The notes beneath the pieces are model-generated. The model worked only from the letters and a program-made list of their open reading frames with translations, did no database searches and was not told where the DNA came from. Shown piece after piece: positions 16,358 through 23,859 of a DNA stretch of 37,082 bases. Both the position numbers and the translations under genes were made by a program. The first letter of the stretch is position 1, and every line of letters starts with the position of its first letter. This DNA comes from an uncultured Pelagibacteraceae bacterium (GTDB taxonomy: Bacteria; Pseudomonadota; Alphaproteobacteria; Pelagibacterales; Pelagibacteraceae). The stretch spans positions 1 to 37,082 of the forward strand of contig CACIQS010000001.1 of the NCBI GenBank assembly GCA_902588855.1, given 5' to 3'.

Positions 16358-17640
16358 TGGCTCTAATATTTGTATTATTTTTATTTTTACTAGTTTTTGG
16401 AACCCCAATTGTTTTTTCTTTAGGTATTGCCGCGAGTTTTACATTACTTTCTTATGATGTTCCAATGTCTCTTGTTGCACAAAGAATGTATGGAGGTTTA
16501 GATAAATTTACAATTATGGCAATTCCATTTTTTATTTTAACAGGAATAATTATGGAAAGAGGTGGAATAGCAAAAAGAATAATTGATTTTGCTACTGCTT
16601 TAGTTGGTTGGATAACAGGCTCCTTATATTTGGTTGCTGTAGTTGCGGGAACTGGTCTTGCAGCAATTTCAGGTTCTGGATCTGCAGATACGGCTGCAAT
16701 GTCCTCAATAATGTTGCCTCAAATGAAAAAAAGAAAATACAATATTGATTTTTCTGCAGCAATAATGGCTGCAAGTGGATCTTTAGGTACTATCATACCT
16801 CCAAGTATAATGATGGTAGTACTTGCAACAATATCTAACCAGTCTGTCGGAGCACTTTTTTTAGCAGGAATTATTCCTGGCTTGATGTGTGCAGCATTTT
16901 TATTAATTAGTGGGTATGCCAGAGCAAAATTGAACAAATCTGAAGCACAAGATATTACAAATTTTAGTTTTATTTTTTTAGTCAAATCTTTTGTTAAAGC
17001 TATACCAGCTTTAACCCTACCAGTAATTATCGTAGGAGGAATTATTGGAGGAATATTTACACCTACTGAAGCTGCATCAGTTTCAGTAATTGTTGGATTA
17101 ATAATTTCAATTTTTATTTACAAAGAAATAAAATTCAAAGATTTACCGGAAATAATTCTTAGAGCTGCAACTATAGCATCTACAGTTATGTTAATTATTG
17201 CTACAGCAAGTATTTTTTCTTGGTTTATTGCAAGTCAACAGATACCTCAAAAAATCTCTGAATTCATGTTAGGTTTTTCCGATAGTAAACTTTTATTTTT
17301 AATCAATGTAAATTTATTACTGATTTTGATTGGTATGTTTATGGAAAGTATATCTGCGATATTAATCTTAGTGCCAGTATTAATGCCTGTAGCAATTGCA
17401 TTTGGTGTTGACCCATTACATTTTGGATTGATAATTATATTAAATTTATCTATTGGAATGATAACACCTCCATACGGGATAACTCTTTTTGTTGCGAGTT
17501 CAATTGCAGAAAGATCAATTATAGATGTTTCAAAAAAATTATTTTTACCACTTACCTTGATGTTTTTAGTCTTAATTTTGGCAACTTATTTTCCACAAAT
17601 TTCCTTATATTTACCTAGTACTATAATGGGGTATAAATAA
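16357..17640 (+). CDS. dctM: TRAP transporter large permease, DctM family
   Basis: The ion-coupled transport subunit, 427 aa with about 12 hydrophobic segments. Characteristic stretches are the pore-lining GTGLAAISGSGSADTAAMSSIMLPQMKKRKY (about 89-119), SGSLGTIIPPSIMMV (about 140-154), GGIFTPTEAASVSV (about 230-244) and the C-terminal NLSIGMITPPYGITLFVASSIAE. All match DctM of the IT superfamily, and the protein is full length. It is coupled to dctQ by a TAATG overlap and followed two bases later by the DapA-family gene, so transporter and enzyme belong to one transcript. Confidence 0.95.
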   Translation: MALIFVLFLFLLVFGTPIVFSLGIAASFTLLSYDVPMSLVAQRMYGGLDKFTIMAIPFFILTGIIMERGGIAKRIIDFATALVGWITGSLYLVAVVAGTGLAAISGSGSADTAAMSSIMLPQMKKRKYNIDFSAAIMAASGSLGTIIPPSIMMVVLATISNQSVGALFLAGIIPGLMCAAFLLISGYARAKLNKSEAQDITNFSFIFLVKSFVKAIPALTLPVIIVGGIIGGIFTPTEAASVSVIVGLIISIFIYKEIKFKDLPEIILRAATIASTVMLIIATASIFSWFIASQQIPQKISEFMLGFSDSKLLFLINVNLLLILIGMFMESISAILILVPVLMPVAIAFGVDPLHFGLIIILNLSIGMITPPYGITLFVASSIAERSIIDVSKKLFLPLTLMFLVLILATYFPQISLYLPSTIMGYK

Positions 17641-17642
17641 TT

Positions 17643-18524
17643 ATGTTTAAAGGTTCTTACTCAGTTACAATCACACCAACATTTGGTGATGGAAAAATAA
17701 AAGTTAAATCCTTAGAAAAATATTTTAATTGGCAAATTAAAAAAAAAATTGGAGGTTTAATTATTCTTGGTAGCACAGGAGAGTTTTTATCAATTTCAGA
17801 TCAAAATCGTTTAAAAATGATAAATGAATCTGTTTCCATCATAGATAATAGAGTTCCTTTATTAGTTGGTACAGCAGCAGAAAACACTTATGATGCAATT
17901 AGGTATTCTGTTGAGGCACAAGCTCAAAATGCAGACGGAGTAATGATCATTCCCCCATTTTATTCAACACCCACCCCTGAAGAATTAATAAATCATTTTA
18001 AAATGATTAGTAAAGAAATTGATATTCCAATAATGGTTTACAATAATCCTGCAACTTCAAATATAGATATTACACCAGATATTTTTGCTGAATTGTCAAA
18101 AATTAAAAATGTTAAATACTGTAAAGAGTCCACGATGGATGTAACTAGAGTTAAAGAAATAGACAAACAATCTAAAGGAAAAATAAAAGTTTTTGGTGGG
18201 ATAATGGGTTACGAATCTTATTTGAATGGAGCTATAGGATGGGTATCCGTACCATCAAATATTGTACCTCAAGATTGCACAAATATTTATGAAAATATTA
18301 AAATTAAGAAAAATTTTGAAAATGCTAAAAAAATCTATGATAAAATTACCCCAGTAATAAAATTAGTGGGTAAACATTTTTATGTCGCTGCAACAAAATA
18401 TATGCTCAATTTAATGGGGTTTGATGTTGGAAAACCTCTTTTACCACGACTTGATTTATCAGAGTCAAAGAAAAGAGAATGCAGAAAAGTTTTTAAAGAA
18501 TTAAATTTTAAGAAGATAATTTAA
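17643..18524 (+). CDS. DapA/N-acetylneuraminate-lyase superfamily aldolase or deaminase
   Basis: A 293-aa TIM-barrel class I lyase. The Schiff-base Lys is K161 (KYCKEST), with Y133 in MVYNNPATSN and the substrate carboxylate loop G43-S-T-G-E47 (ILGSTGEF). True dihydrodipicolinate synthase usually has GTTGE. The location, directly after a TRAP transporter and before an Hcn-type oxidoreductase, argues for a catabolic family member instead. A good fit is delta1-pyrroline-4-hydroxy-2-carboxylate deaminase of the hydroxyproline pathway, which belongs to this superfamily and is commonly clustered with an Hcn-like D-hydroxyproline dehydrogenase. No proline racemase/epimerase or ketoglutarate-semialdehyde dehydrogenase is present in the window, so the pathway is not proven. 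Confidence 0.82.
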   Translation: MFKGSYSVTITPTFGDGKIKVKSLEKYFNWQIKKKIGGLIILGSTGEFLSISDQNRLKMINESVSIIDNRVPLLVGTAAENTYDAIRYSVEAQAQNADGVMIIPPFYSTPTPEELINHFKMISKEIDIPIMVYNNPATSNIDITPDIFAELSKIKNVKYCKESTMDVTRVKEIDKQSKGKIKVFGGIMGYESYLNGAIGWVSVPSNIVPQDCTNIYENIKIKKNFENAKKIYDKITPVIKLVGKHFYVAATKYMLNLMGFDVGKPLLPRLDLSESKKRECRKVFKELNFKKII

Positions 18525-18527
18525 ATT

Positions 18528-21443
18528 GTGTCTGTGATTATAAATGAAGATAATTTTCAGATTAAATCTAAAAAAGTAAGTTTTTTTTTCGAAAATAAAG
18601 AACTTCAAGCATATGAGGGTGAAACAATTTCTTCAGCATTAATAAGAAATGGTTACTATAACTTTAGAATAGACAAAGATGGCAAAGATAGAGGTGTTTA
18701 TTGCAACATGGGGGTTTGCAATGAATGTATCTTAACAGTTAATGGAAAACCAAGTATTAAATCATGTTCCACAAAAATAGTAAATAATGATAAAATTTTC
18801 AGACAAAATTACCAAGCCCCTATACCAAAAATTAAAGAGGAAATTCAATTAAAAAAAGAAATTCAAGAGACAGAAATTTTGTTAATTGGTTTAGGACCTT
18901 CTGGAATGGGTTTTTTAAATTCAATAAAAAATACAAATCAAAAAATAATTATTATTGATGAAAAAGATTCTTTTGGTGGGCAGTATTATAAAAAAATAAG
19001 CAGTATCTTTAATTTATCAAACACGGATAAGCTTGATTATCAGCAAAAAGAAGGTTTGGATTTAGAACAAAAAATAAAATCTAAAAACTTTGAGTATATT
19101 TTAGAAACTAAAGTTTGGGGAATATTTCAAAAAGATGAAAATCTTTATGAAGTTTGTTGTTCTAAAAACAATAGAGACATTAGAATTTTAACTAAAAAAA
19201 TAATTGTAGCTACTGGCTCATATGAAAAACCATACTTTGTTGAAGGATGGAATTTGCCGAATGTATTAACAACAGGTGGTGCTCAAATAATGTCTAAAAC
19301 ACAAGGATTATTTTTAGGGAAAGATGTAGTTATTTGTGGAAATGGACCATTAAATTTTCAATTAGCCTTAGAGTTAATGAAAAATAATATTAATGTTAAA
19401 GCGATTGTAGAGACATCTAGCAAACCTTTTTTTAAAATTTTCTCTTCTTTTTTTTGTCTATTATCATCGCCAAAAATTTTTTTACAAGGAATTCTCATTT
19501 ATCTAAAAATTTTATTTTCAAAAGTAAAAATTTATCATGAAAGCGCTTTAGTAAAGATTGAAAATGAAAAAGATAAAAAAAAAATATTAATTAAAAATTT
19601 TAAAAATAATAATTCATTTTCTATCAATAATATTGATGCTGTAAGTTTAAACTATGGATTTAACCCTAACAATGATATCGGTAAAATTTTAGGATTAGAT
19701 GGTTCATTTAATAAACAAAAAAATTTCTTTGAAATAAAAAAAAATTTATTCAACGAAACAAGTAAAAGAAACATTTTTTTTCTTGGTGAGGCAGCAAAAA
19801 ATTCTGGTGCAAAAATATCTTTATACGAAGGAGAATTGACTGGTTTTTATTTAAATAAAAAAAAAAAATTATTTAATTATTTTAAATTTGCATTTTCATT
19901 ATTTAATTTATTTAGATCAATGATATTCCAGTTTTTCTTATGGAAAATTTTTGATAAAAATATTTCAAATTCTGATTTTATCACTGATGAAACATTATTT
20001 TGTAGATGTGAAAATATAAAATTTAATGAAATAAATAAATTAAAAGATCAAAAGAATATTGATGCAGGATTAATAAAAAGAATAACTAGAACTGGTATGG
20101 GTAGGTGCCAAGGTAGATATTGTGGATATGGTTTAAGTGAAGTTTTTAAAGATAAGATAACTGACTCAAATTATAAGCAATATTCTTTTGCACCTCAAAA
20201 TCCAATTCAAACAGTAGAAATAAAAAATACAGGTCATGAAAAAGAAGAGTGGTATGGTTATGTTCAAGACAAGCTACCAAAGTTTAATATTAAACAAAAT
20301 ATATCTAAAAATAAAGTTAAACACAAAATTGCAATTATTGGTGGTGGAATAATGGGTGTCTCAACTGCTTATAATATTCTTAAACACGAAAAAAATATTT
20401 GTTTGATTGATAGATTACAACCTAATTCTCAGGCCTCAGGCTCTAACGCAGGATCACTTCATGTTCAGCTTTTATCTTATGATTTTGATCCAAATAACTT
20501 AACTCAGTTAGACAATATGAAAACTTTACTGAAACTTCAAAAGAAGGCTGTTTCAGAATGGAAAGATATTGAAGAGGAAACTAAATCAAATTTTGAAATA
20601 TCTTACGATGGTGGACTAATGTTTGCGGAAAATGAAAAAGATTTGGAAAAACTCAACATGAAAATAGAGGTTGAACAATCTGTTGGAGTTAACTCTCAAC
20701 TTATTAATCAAGATCAAATTCATAAAATTAATCCACTTTTCTCCGACAAAATGATTTATGCTGGTTATTGTCCATCTGAAGGTAAAATAAATCCCTTAAA
20801 GGCAACGAATAGTATATTTGAAAAATGTAAAGAAAATGGATTAAATGATTATTGTGATGACCTGATTCAAGCAATTGAAAAAAAATCAGGAAAATTCAAA
20901 ATTATTACCGATAATCATGAAATTGAAGTTGATAAAATTGTTAATTGTGCAGGATCTTGGGCTAATAATATTGCAAGTTTTTTAGAATTACCCCTCAAAG
21001 TAAAAAGTGTCCCTCAACAGATGATAGTAACTGAAGCTCTAGAGTATAAACTTAAATTATTAGTCGCTCATATTGGAAGACACTTGACTCTGAAGCAGGC
21101 TACAAATGGTAATTTTATAATTGGCGGGGGTTGGACAGCAAATTATTCAAAAAATACTGATCATTTACATGCACTAAAAGATAGTTTTGAAGGGAATACT
21201 TGGGTTGCTAAAAGAGTAATCCCAAGTTTATCTAATGTTAATATTTTGAGATCTTGGGCAGCTATGAGTGTTGATGTTGGTGGCTATCCTTTGATGGGAG
21301 AGCACCCATTAATGAAAGATTTTTATACACTTGTTTCTTCAAATGGATATACCCTTGGTCCAACTTTAGGTAAAATTTTATCTCAACAAATTATTTATGA
21401 TAAAATTGAATATGATCTTTTTGATAAAAGTAGACTAGATTAG
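18528..21443 (+). CDS. Triple-fusion FAD/[2Fe-2S] amino-acid dehydrogenase (HcnA-HcnB-HcnC type)
   Basis: At 971 aa this single chain joins three units that are usually separate proteins. Residues about 10-95 are a [2Fe-2S] domain with C59, C64, C67 and C80 (HcnA/SoxA N-terminal type). Residues about 115-480 are an FAD/NAD(P)-type oxidoreductase (GLGPSG at 121-126), followed by a BFD-like [2Fe-2S] domain with C492, C494, C527 and C532. Residues about 600-965 are a DAO-type FAD domain (GGGIMG at 605-610; C-terminal WAAMSVDVGGYPLMGE). Such complexes oxidise glycine, opines, D-hydroxyproline or related amines. The start is GTG, three nucleotides after the DapA-like gene, with AAGAAG upstream. 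No frameshift is visible at the joints. Substrate unproven; hydroxyproline or an opine is the leading guess. Confidence 0.88.
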   Translation: MSVIINEDNFQIKSKKVSFFFENKELQAYEGETISSALIRNGYYNFRIDKDGKDRGVYCNMGVCNECILTVNGKPSIKSCSTKIVNNDKIFRQNYQAPIPKIKEEIQLKKEIQETEILLIGLGPSGMGFLNSIKNTNQKIIIIDEKDSFGGQYYKKISSIFNLSNTDKLDYQQKEGLDLEQKIKSKNFEYILETKVWGIFQKDENLYEVCCSKNNRDIRILTKKIIVATGSYEKPYFVEGWNLPNVLTTGGAQIMSKTQGLFLGKDVVICGNGPLNFQLALELMKNNINVKAIVETSSKPFFKIFSSFFCLLSSPKIFLQGILIYLKILFSKVKIYHESALVKIENEKDKKKILIKNFKNNNSFSINNIDAVSLNYGFNPNNDIGKILGLDGSFNKQKNFFEIKKNLFNETSKRNIFFLGEAAKNSGAKISLYEGELTGFYLNKKKKLFNYFKFAFSLFNLFRSMIFQFFLWKIFDKNISNSDFITDETLFCRCENIKFNEINKLKDQKNIDAGLIKRITRTGMGRCQGRYCGYGLSEVFKDKITDSNYKQYSFAPQNPIQTVEIKNTGHEKEEWYGYVQDKLPKFNIKQNISKNKVKHKIAIIGGGIMGVSTAYNILKHEKNICLIDRLQPNSQASGSNAGSLHVQLLSYDFDPNNLTQLDNMKTLLKLQKKAVSEWKDIEEETKSNFEISYDGGLMFAENEKDLEKLNMKIEVEQSVGVNSQLINQDQIHKINPLFSDKMIYAGYCPSEGKINPLKATNSIFEKCKENGLNDYCDDLIQAIEKKSGKFKIITDNHEIEVDKIVNCAGSWANNIASFLELPLKVKSVPQQMIVTEALEYKLKLLVAHIGRHLTLKQATNGNFIIGGGWTANYSKNTDHLHALKDSFEGNTWVAKRVIPSLSNVNILRSWAAMSVDVGGYPLMGEHPLMKDFYTLVSSNGYTLGPTLGKILSQQIIYDKIEYDLFDKSRLD

Positions 21444-21448
21444 TTTAA

Positions 21449-22324
21449 ATGAGTTTATCGAAAAAATTGTTCTTAATTTCAATTTCAATTTTTTCATATT
21501 TCTTATTTGTTCTAATGGACTCTATAGCAAAATACTTATCAGAATACATTAATACATCTCAAATTGTATGGGGTAGATATTTTTTTCATATGGTGCTTTT
21601 GGTTATAATTTATTTTTTTATGTCAAAAAAAATAAATTTAACAAAAAATTTTTCAATTCAAATTGCTAGATCTTTATGTCTTGTCTCTACAACTTTTATG
21701 ACTTACTTAGCAGTAAAATATAATGATCTTATTAACTTTTATATAATATTTTTTTCAACACCTTTATTTGTATCCATATTTTCTTATTTTTTTTTAAAGG
21801 AAAAGCTAAGCAAATTTTCGATATTGTTAATTATTTTAAGCTTTATAACAATTATATTTGCTTTACAGCCCAATAAATCTTTTTTAACAATATATATTTT
21901 TCTTCCATTGTTTACTTCAATATTTTTTGCTCTCTATCAATTGTTTACTAAAATAGTTTCAAAAGACAAAGAACCTTTTGTTGCTTTATTTTACACTGGT
22001 ATATTAGGAACAATTATTTTTAGTTTTATAGTATTTTTTAATTGGCAATCAATTAATAATATAAATGTCTGGCTTATATTATTTTTTCTTGGACTTATTG
22101 GATATCTTTCTCATTTTATATTTGCCTATGTTTTACAATCTCTTGATTTATCATTCATTACAAACTTTCAATATTCTCAATTAGTATGGGCCTCATTAAT
22201 AAATGTTTATTTTTTCAACGATCCTATAAATTCATCAAAAATAGTCGGTATAATTTTAATAATTTTATTTGGAGTACTTTTTATTCAAAATCAAATTAAA
22301 AATCAAAATTTTTTAATAAAGTAA
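21449..22324 (+). CDS. EamA/DMT-superfamily permease
   Basis: A 291-aa integral membrane protein with about ten hydrophobic helices in two homologous halves, the EamA pattern. It starts with SISIFSYFLFVLMDSIAKYLSEYINTSQIVWGRYFFH and has the family's F(Y)F.EKLS element (FFLKEKLSKFSI) at the end of the first half. DMT permeases move small metabolites, in either direction depending on the member. It begins 5 nt after the fused dehydrogenase and probably belongs to the same operon, where it could export a product or take up a related substrate. Its last codons overlap the open frame of the amidohydrolase remnant that follows. Confidence 0.82.
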   Translation: MSLSKKLFLISISIFSYFLFVLMDSIAKYLSEYINTSQIVWGRYFFHMVLLVIIYFFMSKKINLTKNFSIQIARSLCLVSTTFMTYLAVKYNDLINFYIIFFSTPLFVSIFSYFFLKEKLSKFSILLIILSFITIIFALQPNKSFLTIYIFLPLFTSIFFALYQLFTKIVSKDKEPFVALFYTGILGTIIFSFIVFFNWQSINNINVWLILFFLGLIGYLSHFIFAYVLQSLDLSFITNFQYSQLVWASLINVYFFNDPINSSKIVGIILIILFGVLFIQNQIKNQNFLIK

Positions 22325-22398
22325 TTAAATTAGGGTTCTCAAAAAAAGAAATAGAATATATGATTAAAATTAACTCAAAAAGATTATTTAATCTCTAA
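22300..22398 (+). pseudogene. C-terminal remnant of a TIM-barrel amidohydrolase/dipeptidase
   Basis: Between the EamA stop and the next ATG, a frame open from 22300 reads ...VIKLGFSKKEIEYMIKINSKRLFNL, then TAA at 22396-22398. This strongly resembles the extreme C-terminus of amidohydrolase-superfamily or M19 dipeptidase enzymes, where a G-[FY]-S-x-x-[ED]-I...N-x-x-R-[LV] helix ends the chain. No start region or upstream domains remain. The stop overlaps the M20 gene start by one base (TAATG), the junction of two once-coupled operon genes. I infer that a large internal deletion fused the EamA gene to this scrap. An alternative is a 12-codon coupling peptide from the ATG at 22360. Confidence 0.5.
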
Positions 22399-23534
22399 TG
22401 AAACAAAAAATAGAAACAGAATTATTAAATATTTTAAAAGAAATTGTAAAAATCGATACATGCTATCCTCCCGGGAGTAGTAAGAAATTTTCAGAATATG
22501 TAAGAAAATACCTTAAAAATTCTGGCTTAAAAGTGAAATCATTTGGTGTTAATCAAAATAAACCAAATATTGTTGTCTCTAATAAATTTAATTCATCGAA
22601 ATCTTTAGTTTTTAATTCACATATAGACACAGTAAGGCCAATTGTAAGTGAATGGAAAACTAATCCATTTAATTTAAAAATAGATAAAAAATATTCTTAT
22701 GGCTTAGGTGCAGTAAATTGCAAAGGTAGTGCTGCTGTTCATCTATATTTGGCAAAAAATTTAAATAAATTATTTCCAAAATTAAAAAGTAAAATAGATT
22801 TTACTTTTGTAACAGATGAAGAAAATTTGGGACCAGATGGAACAAGATACTTGAGAAAAATTAAAAAAATTAAACCACATACTTTAATTCTTGGTGCGCC
22901 AACAAATAATGATTTTGTTATTGAAGAAAGAGGAGTATTTTGGATTGAGGTAGAGGTGTTTGGAAAAACTTCACATGCTGGGGAACCGCAAAAAGGAATA
23001 AACTCTATTGAGAAATCTTCAAAAATAATTAACCGATTAAATACCGATTACAAAAAAAAGTTGAAGAAATATAATGTTGGTGTGCACAAATCTACCATCA
23101 ACATTGGGATGATCGATGGTGGAGAAAATGTAAATGTTGTTCCATACAAAACTAAGATTGTAATTGATAGAAGAATTACTCACAAAGAAAATATTAAAAA
23201 ATCATTCAATGAAATTAAAACTTACATTAAAAAAATTGATAAAAATGTAAAAATTAAATTTTTAACAGGAACAAATCCTTTCAAATCAAATAAATCTAAT
23301 TTTTATTTAGCAGAACTTTCAAAATCAAAAAAATTAATTACAGGTAAAAATGCAAAATTTTTATCATCAATAGGTGTGAGTGATGGTAGATATTTTGCAG
23401 ACGATAGGGTCAATATAATTAACATTGGACCTGGAACAGGATCTGAAGGTCATAAGTCCAATGAAAAATTAATTAATAAAGATTTAATTGATTATTTTTT
23501 AATACTCCAAGATTTTTTATTGAAAATTAATTAA
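22398..23534 (+). CDS. M20-family peptidase homologue with altered metal ligands
   Basis: A 378-aa ArgE/DapE/ACY1-type protein. The catalytic domain is interrupted by a dimerisation lid carrying the expected interdomain His (H194, GKTSHAGEP). H75 and D77 (NSHIDTV), the acidic pair E141-E142 (TDEENLG) and H352 (SEGHKSNE) are present. Two usual zinc ligands are not. The bridging Asp of GxGxxDxKG is Asn (N107, YGLGAVNCKG), and the Glu of the GEPT motif is Ala (A167, ILGAPTNND). Active M20 enzymes nearly always keep these, so this protein may be mononuclear, altered in activity or inactive. Its start is coupled by TAATG to the amidohydrolase remnant. Its end overlaps the convergent SMR gene by 8 nt. 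Confidence 0.85.
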   Translation: MKQKIETELLNILKEIVKIDTCYPPGSSKKFSEYVRKYLKNSGLKVKSFGVNQNKPNIVVSNKFNSSKSLVFNSHIDTVRPIVSEWKTNPFNLKIDKKYSYGLGAVNCKGSAAVHLYLAKNLNKLFPKLKSKIDFTFVTDEENLGPDGTRYLRKIKKIKPHTLILGAPTNNDFVIEERGVFWIEVEVFGKTSHAGEPQKGINSIEKSSKIINRLNTDYKKKLKKYNVGVHKSTINIGMIDGGENVNVVPYKTKIVIDRRITHKENIKKSFNEIKTYIKKIDKNVKIKFLTGTNPFKSNKSNFYLAELSKSKKLITGKNAKFLSSIGVSDGRYFADDRVNIINIGPGTGSEGHKSNEKLINKDLIDYFLILQDFLLKIN

Positions 23535-23859
23535 TCTTCACAGTAAAACTATTTACCAAGATTACTCCAACCACAATTAAAAATAAACCTAAGATTACTT
23601 GCCAAGCTAAAGTTTGTTTAAAAAATATATATCCAAGTATTGCTATCGTAAAAATTCCAAGTCCACTCCATGTTGCGTACATAATCGCGATAGGAATTTT
23701 ATCTGCTACAAATGTTAAAAGATAGAAAGCACAAAGATAAAAGAATGCAAGAGCAGCTGTTGGGATTAGTTTTGTAAAATTTTGAGTTATGGGTAATAAC
23801 ATTGTACCAGCAACTTCAAAAAATACTGCACCTGCAAGAAATAGATATGTTTTAACCAT
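23527..23859 (-). CDS. Small multidrug resistance (SMR) family transporter
   Basis: At 110 aa it has four membrane helices and the essential membrane-embedded acidic residue E15 (AVFFEVAGTM), which binds protons and substrate in EmrE relatives. The motif IAIMYATWSGLGI (about 57-69) is the SMR signature. The family includes quaternary-amine and guanidinium exporters and polyamine transporters; sequence alone does not choose between them. It overlaps the start of the downstream-transcribed region of the acyl-CoA synthetase by 8 nt (same strand, downstream), so the two are cotranscribed. Confidence 0.9.
   Translation of the reverse strand: MVKTYLFLAGAVFFEVAGTMLLPITQNFTKLIPTAALAFFYLCAFYLLTFVADKIPIAIMYATWSGLGIFTIAILGYIFFKQTLAWQVILGLFLIVVGVILVNSFTVKIN

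Noticed and set aside
16592-16985. Minus-strand frames inside dctM
   Set aside because: Antisense to the conserved DctM pore region.
17643-18524. Dihydrodipicolinate synthase (lysine pathway dapA)
   Set aside because: GSTGE loop instead of GTTGE and position in a transport/oxidation operon favour a catabolic superfamily member, though motif evidence is not absolute.
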